Assembly (NCBI GenBank): GCA_022511505.1
Contig: JAFLTK010000147.1
Coordinates: 1-7,281 of the forward strand
Direction: 5' to 3'
DNA length: 7,281 nt
From: Muribaculaceae bacterium
GTDB lineage: Bacteria; Bacteroidota; Bacteroidia; Bacteroidales; Muribaculaceae
The position numbers were made by a program, and so were the translations under genes. A model generated the notes under the pieces. It made no database searches. It had not been told where the DNA came from and saw nothing but the letters and a program-made list of their open reading frames with translations. Numbering within the stretch: position 1 is the stretch's first letter; each line of letters opens with the position of its first letter. Positions 1-6,032 of this stretch are shown in pieces.

Positions 1-605
1 TGGAGTGTATCGACCCGACGCGCCGCGGACAGGATATGGACAACTGGGTTTGGATTCGCGATGCCGAGAAAAACAACCTCGTCGTTGGCACTCAGGCACG
101 CATACTCTATCAAGACGCCATCGGCCGACTCAATATCGCGCTGAAATTCAACGAGATGGTGCGCCACGGCGAAGTCGGCCCGATTATGCTTGGCCGCGAC
201 CACCACGACGTCAGCGGCACCGACTCGCCTTTCCGCGAGACTGCCAACATCAAAGACGGCAGCAACGTCATGGCCGACATGGCCGTTCAGTGCTTTGCCG
301 GCAACTGTGCCCGCGGCATGAGCCTCGTCGCGCTTCACAACGGCGGCGGCGTGGGCATCGGCAAGGCAATCAACGGCGGCTTTGGCATGGTTCTCGACGG
401 CAGCGAGCGCGTTGACCGCATCCTGCGCTCGGCCATGCTCTGGGACGTAATGGGCGGCGTTGCCCGTCGCTCGTGGGCCCGCAACCCCAACGCTATGGAG
501 ACCGCCGAGCTCTTCAACGACACCCACGGCGACTTCTATCACATCACCATCCCCGAGACGGTCGACGACTCCATCATCGCCTCCACCCTCCACCCCTCCC
601 GTTAA
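1..605 (+). CDS. hutU: Urocanate hydratase, C-terminal part (5' end outside window)
   Basis: Urocanate hydratase (urocanase) adds water to urocanate to give imidazolonepropionate, the second step of histidine degradation in the cytoplasm, using tightly bound NAD+. The reading frame is open from the first complete codon at base 3, so the gene starts upstream; about 200 codons are visible out of a family length of roughly 550-680. Recognisable family segments are LGRDHHDVSGTDSPFRETAN, the KDGSN stretch, and the glycine-rich SLVALHNGGGVGIGKAINGG, which corresponds to the conserved SLHHGGGVG region of urocanases. The active-site cysteine region should lie upstream of the window. The internal ATG at 36 is not the start, because conserved coding sequence continues before it. 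GC is high (38 of 60 bases in 361-420), typical of the window. No other hut gene follows on this strand; the next gene is unrelated and has its own promoter, so this is probably the end of its transcription unit. Confidence 0.93.
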   Translation, partial: ECIDPTRRGQDMDNWVWIRDAEKNNLVVGTQARILYQDAIGRLNIALKFNEMVRHGEVGPIMLGRDHHDVSGTDSPFRETANIKDGSNVMADMAVQCFAGNCARGMSLVALHNGGGVGIGKAINGGFGMVLDGSERVDRILRSAMLWDVMGGVARRSWARNPNAMETAELFNDTHGDFYHITIPETVDDSIIASTLHPSR

Positions 606-626
606 AACCCTTTAACAACCAACGTG

Positions 627-657
627 TTGCATATATCAGCGTGATATTGTAATTTTG
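627..657 (+). promoter_or_regulatory. Predicted Bacteroidota-type promoter for the small ORF/GNAT pair
   Basis: TAATTTTG at 650-657 matches the Bacteroidota -7 consensus TAnnTTTG exactly. A TTG at 627-629 lies 20 bp upstream, where the -33 TTTG element is expected. The start codon at 681 follows after an A-rich stretch (662-672), leaving a leader of under 20 bases. The promoter sits in a clearly AT-rich 75-bp gap between two GC-rich reading frames. The assignment is by consensus match only. Confidence 0.6.
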
Positions 658-680
658 CATTCCAAAAAAAAGTATAAGAT

Positions 681-866
681 ATGGCAATGACAATTAACTC
701 CTCGCCGGTGTTGACGGGCGAGTCGGCACGCGCGTTCGTCGAAGAAGCAGAGCGCAACGCCAAACTCCCGACCCCGCGCCTCTCCCCCGAGCGCGAGGCC
801 CAAATCGCCGCCTTTCTTAAGAAATCGCGCGAGTTTGTCCTCCCGCCAAAGGATAAGAAGAAATGA
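681..866 (+). CDS. Small 61-residue protein, putative antitoxin-like partner of the GNAT gene
   Basis: A 61-residue protein of unknown family. It begins with a SSPVLTGESARAF segment, continues with a predicted amphipathic helix (VEEAERN), a KLPTPRL turn, a second helix (about residues 35-50) and a lysine-rich tail (PPKDKKK). No ribbon-helix-helix or helix-turn-helix motif could be made out. Its stop overlaps the GNAT start by 4 bases (ATGA, 863-866), which implies translational coupling. That arrangement, small upstream gene then acetyltransferase, is the usual order of GNAT toxin-antitoxin pairs such as TacAT and AtaRT, so an antitoxin role is inferred from context and not from homology. It is GC-rich (41 of 60 bases in 721-780), unlike its partner. 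The ATG at 681 follows the predicted promoter; a second ATG at 687 would also fit. A decayed copy lies at 1472-1561. Confidence 0.7.
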   Translation: MAMTINSSPVLTGESARAFVEEAERNAKLPTPRLSPEREAQIAAFLKKSREFVLPPKDKKK

Positions 867-1559
867 CAATTGAAAACGTTTTCCCTCTTGAAAGCAATGC
901 TGCGATGCAGCCCTACACGGCTGCACTCGCAGAATATTGCGAACCCTTTACATGTCAAGACGATGACCTTGACAGTTTCTTTTTAAAAGATGCGTTCCTC
1001 TTTGATGAGGAATTGCTTGGAAGGACCTATGCGTGGCTTTACACAGAGGATCCATCTAAAATTCTGGGACTTGTAACTTTGTCTAATGATAGTGTTAAGG
1101 CAAGATTCATAGCAAGCTCTGCTAAGAACCGTATTCAACGAGGTATTAATAACGCTAAACGTGGATTGAACTATCCGGCTGTCCTTATTGGTCGTTTAGG
1201 TGTCTCGTCAGAATTCCAAGGGAAAGGATTCAATATCGGTAGTCAGATTTTAGATTTTTTAAAAGGATGGTTCCGCTCGATAGACAATAAGACCGGTTGC
1301 CGGTTCATTGTTGTAGACGCCTACAACAATGACCGAACGCTGAATTTCTATAAAAAGAACGGGTTCAAGTTGTTGTATAAGACCGAGGATGAAGAGAGGG
1401 AGTTCCTGGAACTGGACCCGGATGAACCACTGAAAACTCGGTTTATGTTTTTTGACCTGAAACAGAAGTAAAAGACAATCGCCGGTGCAGACGGGAGGGT
1501 CGGCCCCCTCGCCGTCGAAGAAACCGGGCGCGGCGTCAAACTCCCGACCCCGCGCCTCT
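761..1559. repeat. 23-bp perfect direct repeat flanking the GNAT gene (copies 761-783 and 1537-1559)
   Basis: The two copies encode the same peptide segment (KLPTPRL and neighbours) in the intact small ORF and in its relic, 776 bp apart. They bracket the C-terminal half of the small ORF and the whole GNAT gene. Recombination between them would remove the acetyltransferase gene and join the front of the small ORF to the relic's stop codon. The repeat is seen directly; the recombination idea is inference. Confidence 0.8.
863..1471 (+). CDS. GNAT-family N-acetyltransferase, possible toxin of a toxin-antitoxin pair
   Basis: A 202-residue acetyltransferase of the GNAT fold, expected to transfer the acetyl group of acetyl-CoA to an amine. 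Motif A is visible as VLIGRLGVSSEFQGKGFNIG (about residues 107-126), with the QGKGFNIG loop that binds the CoA pyrophosphate. Motif B follows as FIVVDAYNNDRTLNFYKKNGF-like sequence (about 148-168), with Tyr163 in the position of the catalytic tyrosine of TacT/AtaT-type toxins. The region resembles that toxin subfamily (RLAV...QGRG...FYERFGF pattern), whose members acetylate aminoacyl-tRNA; the substrate here is not known. The gene overlaps the upstream small ORF by 4 bases. It is much AT-richer than its surroundings (49 G+C in 120 bases at 1021-1140, about 41%), which suggests horizontal acquisition. It could instead be an ordinary resistance or protein acetyltransferase. The GNAT call is firm, the toxin role moderate. 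Confidence 0.88.
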   Translation: MTIENVFPLESNAAMQPYTAALAEYCEPFTCQDDDLDSFFLKDAFLFDEELLGRTYAWLYTEDPSKILGLVTLSNDSVKARFIASSAKNRIQRGINNAKRGLNYPAVLIGRLGVSSEFQGKGFNIGSQILDFLKGWFRSIDNKTGCRFIVVDAYNNDRTLNFYKKNGFKLLYKTEDEEREFLELDPDEPLKTRFMFFDLKQK

Positions 1560-1561
1560 AA
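1472..1561 (+). pseudogene. Decayed partial copy of the 61-residue small ORF
   Basis: Directly after the GNAT stop codon the sequence aligns with the first half of the small ORF at 681-866. Bases 1472-1479 match 687-694 at 7 of 8 positions, 1480-1487 are identical to 703-710 after an 8-base deletion, 1488-1520 match 711-744 with several substitutions and one missing base, and 1537-1559 are identical to 761-783 over 23 bases. From 1514 the translation reads VEETGRGVKLPTPRL and then a stop at 1559-1561, against VEEAERNAKLPTPRL in the intact copy. The second ATG of the intact ORF corresponds to AAG here, there is no usable start, and the C-terminal half is missing. It is therefore a relic, not an expressed gene. 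Its high GC matches the intact small ORF and contrasts with the GNAT gene between them. Confidence 0.75.
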
Positions 1562-1617
1562 ACCGAGTTGACAGAGGTGGCGGTCTGCGCTTTGTGACGG
1601 GTTTGTGATTTCGGGGC

Positions 1618-1648
1618 TTTGATGGTTGGAAAAAAGTTGCTACCTTTG
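1618..1648 (+). promoter_or_regulatory. Predicted Bacteroidota-type promoter for the DedA gene
   Basis: TTTG at 1618-1621 and TACCTTTG at 1641-1648 are separated by 19 bp. Both elements match the Bacteroidota primary sigma consensus (TTTG, about 19-21 bp, TAnnTTTG) without mismatch. The DedA start codon is 26 bases downstream, preceded by an A/T-rich stretch and no Shine-Dalgarno sequence. This is the best promoter match in the window. Confidence 0.7.
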
Positions 1649-1674
1649 TAGGCTGATTTTGTAACGATTTCAAA

Positions 1675-2352
1675 ATGATTTCTCTGGCGATTATCGACGT
1701 GGCCGCCATCTTTGACTGGGTGCTGGCCAACATCAACTATTGGTGGGTTTTCCTGCTGATGGTTGTTGAAAGTTCTTTTATACCGTTCCCGAGCGAGGTT
1801 ATCGTTCCCCCGGCGGCCTATCTTGCTGTGACCAAGGGGGATATGAACGTGTTTGGGGTGGTTTTTGTTGCGACGGCCGGCGCTATTGTCGGTGCGCTGA
1901 TCAACTATTACCTGTCGGTTTGGATTGGTCGCCCGCTAATCTATCGCTTTGCCAATTCCCACCTTGGCCACGCCTGCCTCATCGACGAGGCAAAGGTTGA
2001 CAACGCCGAGAAATATTTTGACCGCCACGGTGCCATCTCGACATTCATTGGCAGGTTGATTCCGGCCGTGCGCCAACTCATCTCCATCCCGGCCGGATTG
2101 GCGCGCATGAATATCGGCAAATTCATCCTTTTCACGGGTCTTGGCGCGCTGCTGTGGAACGCCATTCTCGGCGCCCTCGGTTTCTGGCTTGGCAAGACGG
2201 TGCCTTTGGCCGACCTCTATGACAAGGTGGAGCAATACAACAGTTACCTGTCGTGGGCCGGCATCGCCCTCGGCGTCATCTGCATTGGCATCATTGCCGC
2301 CAACATCATCCGCCACCGCAAATCAGCCTCCCAAAACCCCGAAACCCTCTAA
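1675..2352 (+). CDS. DedA/SNARE-associated family inner-membrane protein
   Basis: A 225-residue DedA-family membrane protein; the family is linked to phospholipid (undecaprenyl phosphate and related lipid) translocation, envelope homeostasis and antimicrobial resistance. Visible family signatures are the E-SSFIPFPSE segment (Glu32 to Glu41, with the P-x-P-S-E re-entrant motif) and GRLIPAVRQLISIPAGLARM (126-145), with Arg127, Pro130 and Arg133 in the conserved R-x-x-P-x-x-R pattern followed by the A-G-x-x-x-M element. Hydrophobic segments are seen at about 22-36, 58-84, 150-172 and 193-212, with a basic C-terminal end (RHRKSAS), and the length is normal for the family. The ATG at 1675 is supported by the promoter 26 bases upstream. 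The next gene, rpe, begins 43 bases downstream with no clear promoter between them, so cotranscription is possible. The exact substrate cannot be read from the sequence. Confidence 0.92.
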   Translation: MISLAIIDVAAIFDWVLANINYWWVFLLMVVESSFIPFPSEVIVPPAAYLAVTKGDMNVFGVVFVATAGAIVGALINYYLSVWIGRPLIYRFANSHLGHACLIDEAKVDNAEKYFDRHGAISTFIGRLIPAVRQLISIPAGLARMNIGKFILFTGLGALLWNAILGALGFWLGKTVPLADLYDKVEQYNSYLSWAGIALGVICIGIIAANIIRHRKSASQNPETL

Positions 2353-2361
2353 ACTTAAAAC

Positions 2362-2387
2362 TTCAAATCAAGGCTACTTGATTTGAA
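2362..2387 (+). promoter_or_regulatory. 11-bp perfect hairpin just before the rpe start codon
   Basis: TTCAAATCAAG at 2362-2372 and its exact reverse complement at 2377-2387 enclose the 4-base loop GCTA. The stem ends 8 bases before the rpe ATG at 2396, so folding in mRNA would place a structure at the ribosome-binding region. There is no U-run after it on the + strand, which argues against a standard terminator for the DedA gene; on the other strand it is followed by a T-rich stretch. Its role (translation control, attenuation, protein-binding palindrome) is open. Confidence 0.55.
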
Positions 2388-3094
2388 TAAATGTTATGAT
2401 ACAGATTGCTCCCTCACTGCTTGCAGCCGACTTTGCCAACCTCGGGCAACAGATTCAGATTGTCAACGATTCTGTCGCCTCGATGCTCCACCTCGACGTC
2501 ATGGACGGGGTGTTTGTCCCCAACATCTCTTTCGGGTTTCCGGTCATCAAGGCCGCCGCACGACTGTCGACCAAGCCTCTGGATGTCCATCTGATGGTTG
2601 TCGAGCCCGAGAAATGGATTGACCGCGTCAAGGATGCCGGCGCCTCGATTATGAACATCCACTTTGAGGCATGCCGCCACTTGCACCGTGCCGTCGAGGC
2701 CATCCACCACGCCGGCATGCTCCCCGCCGTCACCCTCAACCCGTCGACGCCCGTCGAGATGTTGCGCGACATTGTGGCCGACCTCCACATGGTTCTCTTG
2801 ATGTCGGTCGATCCCGGTTTTGGCGGACAAGAATTCATTCCCAACACCCTCAACCGCATCGCCCGCCTCAAGGAACTCATCGCCGCCACCGGCTCCCGCG
2901 CCCTTATCGAAGTCGATGGTGGCATCAACGACACGACCGGGCGGCAAGCGGCAAGTGCCGGAGCCGATATCCTCGTAGCCGGAAGCAAGGTGTTCCACAC
3001 CCCTGACCCTCGCGAAGCCATCGGCCGGCTTGCAAACCTTTAGCAGTTATTTCCCGATGAACTGCATAGACTCAAGACGGCTTGATTTGAATAA
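2377..3094 (+). repeat. Shared 14-bp leader motif before rpe and ftsK (copies 2377-2390 and 3081-3094)
   Basis: CTTGATTTGAATAA occurs identically in the leaders of rpe (5 bases before its ATG) and ftsK (37 bases before its ATG). At both sites the 5' part forms the right arm of a hairpin with a 4-base loop: an 11-bp stem before rpe, and a 5-bp stem (TCAAG at 3072-3076 with CTTGA at 3081-3085) before ftsK. No other copy was noticed in the window. Confidence 0.6.
2396..3043 (+). CDS. rpe: Ribulose-phosphate 3-epimerase
   Basis: Cytoplasmic TIM-barrel enzyme of the pentose phosphate pathway that interconverts D-ribulose 5-phosphate and D-xylulose 5-phosphate with a divalent metal. The protein has 215 residues, close to the family norm (about 215-225). 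It starts with the canonical IAPSLLAADFANL (Ser7 in the substrate site), and the metal ligands are all present: His32 and Asp34 in LHLDVMDGVFVPN, His65 in DVHLMV, and Asp174 in EVDGGIN. The phosphate-binding elements SVDPGFGGQEF (137-147) and VAGSKVF (194-200) are intact. The ATG at 2396 gives the expected N-terminus; an ATG five bases earlier (2391) is in a frame that stops at once. No promoter match was found in the 43-base gap after the DedA gene. A perfect hairpin immediately precedes the start. Confidence 0.97.
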   Translation: MIQIAPSLLAADFANLGQQIQIVNDSVASMLHLDVMDGVFVPNISFGFPVIKAAARLSTKPLDVHLMVVEPEKWIDRVKDAGASIMNIHFEACRHLHRAVEAIHHAGMLPAVTLNPSTPVEMLRDIVADLHMVLLMSVDPGFGGQEFIPNTLNRIARLKELIAATGSRALIEVDGGINDTTGRQAASAGADILVAGSKVFHTPDPREAIGRLANL

Positions 3095-3131
3095 TATCCT
3101 TTCTCCAACCTAAATCCTTTCTATCTCACTT

Positions 3132-5945
3132 ATGGCAAAACCTGACAAAACGACCGATAATTTCGACTCTGAAATCTTTGAGCCGATGGCCTATAACCCC
3201 CGACGCGCCGTTGACTATGAAACGCCGGCCTCTCCCGACGATGAACCTGTCACGTCCACGGCTCCCGGCACTCCTCCACCCACTCCCGCTAATCCCGCTC
3301 CTACCACGTCTCCCATTACTCCCCCGCCTTCCACTCACTCCAATCCTCCGACTCCCCCGCCACCATCCACCGATGCAGTCGCGGCGAGCAGTTTTTTCAA
3401 TGCGGTCACCGGGCGCCGTGCGTCCATTTTCTTTGGAGTAATCCTTATTCTCATCGCCGCCTATCTGCTGATTGTCTCTATCAGTTACTATTTCCATGGC
3501 GCGGCCGACCAGAGCATCGTCACCAACGGCAGCGCCATCGAGCGCGTGGTCAGCGGCCGGCCAAACGAGGCCGGCAATATCGGGCACTTCCTTGGCGCAT
3601 GGATTTCTGAGATTCTTCTGTCCCAGTGGCTTGGCATTGGCTCGTTTGTCATCATTTTCTATATTGCGGCCGTCGGCCTTTCGCTCGTCAGGGTCAAGGC
3701 CTACAAGTTCTGGAACTTGACATTGCGCTGTCTGTTGAGTGCTATCACTGTTTCGGTTGTTTTCGGACTCATCAGCGTCGCCACTGCCGGCTATGCCGAG
3801 ACCCATATCTACTTGGGCGGTTTCCACGGCCACGAGTTGAACCGCATTATTATCAACTTTGCCGGCTGGATTGGCGCCATCAGCCTGTCTGTTTTCCTTA
3901 TCGCCTCGCTCATACTGCTGTTTTACAATGATTTGCGTGCTGCTTACGCCGTCTATCGTCGCCGCATGGATGTTGTTAAACAACATCGTGCCGAGCGTCG
4001 TGCCGAGATGCAACGCCGCCATGAACTCGAGCAGCAACGCCTTGAGGAAGAACGTCGTCGCCTCGCTGAGGAACAGGCTGCACGCGACCGCGAGCGCGCC
4101 GCCCGTCAGCAAGAACGTGAGCGGCAACGGCTCGCCTCCATCGAGGCCGACCGCCTTGCCGCCCAGACGACCACCGACGCCTTTGAAATCCCCGAGGAAC
4201 CCGAGGAACCCGAAGAGCCCCAACCTGTTCCCCAACCTGTTCCCCAACCTGTTCCCCAACCTGTTCCCCAAGAACCCGCTACTCCCTCTACTCCCGCCTC
4301 TCCCATAAAACCCACCTCTCCCGACCCCGACGACGACCCTTTTGACACAGACGATGAGGACGACGACGTCGCCTTCACCGTCACTCAGGGCGAGGTCGAG
4401 CAAGCCGAGGAAATCAACCGCGACCCCGACGAGTATGACCCCACCGCCGAATTATCGCAATATCGCTTCCCGCCCCTCGAACTGCTCATTGAGCGCGAAA
4501 CCAACGCCAACAACGTCGACGCCGAGGAGCAAGAGGAGAATAAACTCCGTATCACCCAGACACTTAACCACTATAACATAGCTATTTCGTCGATAAAAGC
4601 AACCGTTGGCCCGACGGTAACGCTCTATGAAATAGTGCCCGCCGAGGGCGTTCGCATCAGCAAAATAAAGACGCTCGAAGACGACATCGCCCTGTCGCTT
4701 GCCGCTCTCGGCATCCGCATCATCGCCCCTATTCCCGGAAAGGGCACCATAGGCATCGAGGTCCCCAACAAGGATCCGCAGACCGTCTCAATGCGCTCAA
4801 TCATAGGCTCTAAGACATTCCAGGAATGTCGCTATGACCTCCCCATGGCTCTCGGCCGAACAATCTCCAACGACGTCTTTATAGCCGACCTCGCCAAGAT
4901 ACCCCACCTGCTCGTTGCCGGTGCGACCGGTATGGGTAAGTCGGTGGGTCTCAACGCAATGATAGCGTCGTTGCTCTACAAAAAGCACCCCTCGCAACTC
5001 AAGTTTGTCATGATAGACCCCAAGATGGTCGAGTTCAGCCTCTACAGCAAGATTGAGAACCACTACCTCGCCAAACTCCCCGATGAGGAGGACGCCATCA
5101 TCACCGATGTCCACAAGGCTATCGCAACCCTCAACTCGCTCTGTGTCGAGATGGAGAACCGCTATACCCTGCTCAAGGACGCCAACCAGCGCAACATCAA
5201 GGATTACAACGAGCGCTTTGTTCAGCGTCGTCTCAATCCCGCCGACGGCCACCGCTATCTCCCTTATATAGTGGTAGTTGTCGACGAGTTTGCCGACCTT
5301 ATCATGCAAGTTGGCCGCGAGATTGAAACTCCGATTGCGCGCATCGCCCAGAAAGCGCGCGCCGTTGGCATCCACATGATACTCGCCACCCAGCGCCCGT
5401 CGACCAACGTCATCACCGGCGTCATCAAAGCCAACTTCCCCGGTCGCGTCGCCTTCCGTGTGTTCCAGATGGTCGACTCGCGCACCATCCTCGACCGTCC
5501 GGGAGCCAACCAACTCATCGGCCGCGGCGACATGCTTTTCTCGACCGGCGGACGCATGGAGCGCGTTCAGTGTGCTTTCATCGACACCCCCGAGGTCGAG
5601 GCGCTCTGTGATGCCATCGAGGAGCAGGTCGGCTATCCGTCGGCCTACGAGTTGCCCGAGTATGTGCCCGAGGATACCGACGGTGGCGAACGAGCGTCGG
5701 CCAACACCGGCGAGCGCGACCCGCTGTTTGACGAAATCGCTCGCCTCGTCGCTACCTCCAGCCAGGCATCGACATCCTCAATCCAGCGCCGCTACAACGT
5801 GGGATACAACCGTGCCGGTCGCATCATGGACCAACTCGAGGCCGCCGGCATCGTCGGGCCCGCCCAAGGTGGCAAACCACGCCAAGTGCTTGTCGACGCC
5901 ATGCAAGTAGAGCGCATCCTCGGCACTCCGTCCGACTTTGATTAA
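3132..5945 (+). CDS. ftsK: DNA translocase FtsK
   Basis: Septum-anchored ATP-driven motor that pumps chromosome ends apart and activates XerCD dimer resolution at division. The 937-residue protein has, in order: a proline/threonine-rich cytoplasmic N-terminus (about 40-80), four membrane segments (about 99-121, 162-186, 198-220, 238-265), a charged Arg/Glu/Gln-rich coiled coil (about 276-344), a low-complexity linker with EEP x3 and QPVP x4 followed by an Asp/Glu-rich stretch, and the RecA-like motor. Walker A is GATGMGKS (597-604) and Walker B is VVVVDE (714-719); LATQRPS and the GRVAFRV region are typical of FtsK/SpoIIIE. The C-terminal gamma winged helix begins near 863 and contains SSIQRRYNVGYNRAGRIMDQ and EAAGIVGP. 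The long N-terminal extension before the first membrane segment is unusual in composition but in frame. No convincing promoter was found in the 88-base gap after rpe. Confidence 0.97.
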   Translation: MAKPDKTTDNFDSEIFEPMAYNPRRAVDYETPASPDDEPVTSTAPGTPPPTPANPAPTTSPITPPPSTHSNPPTPPPPSTDAVAASSFFNAVTGRRASIFFGVILILIAAYLLIVSISYYFHGAADQSIVTNGSAIERVVSGRPNEAGNIGHFLGAWISEILLSQWLGIGSFVIIFYIAAVGLSLVRVKAYKFWNLTLRCLLSAITVSVVFGLISVATAGYAETHIYLGGFHGHELNRIIINFAGWIGAISLSVFLIASLILLFYNDLRAAYAVYRRRMDVVKQHRAERRAEMQRRHELEQQRLEEERRRLAEEQAARDRERAARQQERERQRLASIEADRLAAQTTTDAFEIPEEPEEPEEPQPVPQPVPQPVPQPVPQEPATPSTPASPIKPTSPDPDDDPFDTDDEDDDVAFTVTQGEVEQAEEINRDPDEYDPTAELSQYRFPPLELLIERETNANNVDAEEQEENKLRITQTLNHYNIAISSIKATVGPTVTLYEIVPAEGVRISKIKTLEDDIALSLAALGIRIIAPIPGKGTIGIEVPNKDPQTVSMRSIIGSKTFQECRYDLPMALGRTISNDVFIADLAKIPHLLVAGATGMGKSVGLNAMIASLLYKKHPSQLKFVMIDPKMVEFSLYSKIENHYLAKLPDEEDAIITDVHKAIATLNSLCVEMENRYTLLKDANQRNIKDYNERFVQRRLNPADGHRYLPYIVVVVDEFADLIMQVGREIETPIARIAQKARAVGIHMILATQRPSTNVITGVIKANFPGRVAFRVFQMVDSRTILDRPGANQLIGRGDMLFSTGGRMERVQCAFIDTPEVEALCDAIEEQVGYPSAYELPEYVPEDTDGGERASANTGERDPLFDEIARLVATSSQASTSSIQRRYNVGYNRAGRIMDQLEAAGIVGPAQGGKPRQVLVDAMQVERILGTPSDFD
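4194..4268 (+). repeat. In-frame tandem repeats in the FtsK linker
   Basis: Three 9-base units coding for EEP (4194-4220, the third with synonymous changes) are followed by four perfect 12-base units caacctgttccc (4221-4268), coding for QPVP four times at residues 364-379. The identical nucleotide sequence of the 12-base units, with no synonymous drift, points to recent expansion by slippage. Because 9 and 12 are multiples of three, gain or loss of units changes linker length without breaking the frame. Confidence 0.9.
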
Positions 5946-5986
5946 ACCTTTCACCCCTCCCCGTTGTCTTATTAAATAGGAGCACC

Positions 5987-6019
5987 AACAACATCAACAA
6001 CAATAACAACATCAACAAC
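5987..6019 (+). repeat. AAC-rich direct repeat in the leader of the LolA-like gene
   Basis: The 15-base sequence aacaacatcaacaac occurs at 5987-6001 and again at 6005-6019, an 18-base period within an unbroken A/C-rich stretch. It ends 13 bases before the start codon at 6033. Such an unstructured, G-free leader may keep the start open to ribosomes, which would suit a bacterium that does not rely on Shine-Dalgarno pairing; that role is inference. Confidence 0.7.
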
Positions 6020-6032
6020 CCGGTCGATAAAC

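Noticed and set aside
601..616. GTTAAA / TTTAAC hairpin at the hutU stop codon as a terminator
   Set aside because: The stem is only 6 bp, mostly A-T, and no U-run follows; too weak to call.
602..958. - strand open frames across the small ORF and GNAT start
   Set aside because: They run through the predicted + strand promoter and the 4-base gene overlap, and resemble no protein I know; the + strand pair explains the region.
2414..3021. Two long overlapping - strand open frames opposite rpe
   Set aside because: Rpe on the + strand has every catalytic residue; the antisense frames have no recognisable motif and arise from high GC at third positions.
3043..3065. GCAGTT / AACTGC inverted repeat after rpe as a terminator
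   Set aside because: A 6-bp stem with an 11-base loop and no U-run; likely chance.
3087..3118. TTTG and TAAATCCT as a promoter for ftsK
   Set aside because: The downstream element matches TAnnTTTG at too few positions to support a promoter call.
3126..4403. 425-codon open frame on the - strand opposite the first half of ftsK
   Set aside because: It is an antisense shadow of the GC-rich, proline- and glutamate-rich ftsK sequence; the translation is glycine/arginine low-complexity, and the + strand protein has all FtsK domains.
4797..5513. 238-codon - strand open frame opposite the FtsK motor
   Set aside because: It lies opposite the conserved Walker A and B region, and its composition is that of a reverse-complement shadow.
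5977..5982. AGGAG as a Shine-Dalgarno site for the LolA-like gene
   Set aside because: It is about 50 bases before the start codon and no start codon lies at a suitable distance; Bacteroidota rarely use such sites.
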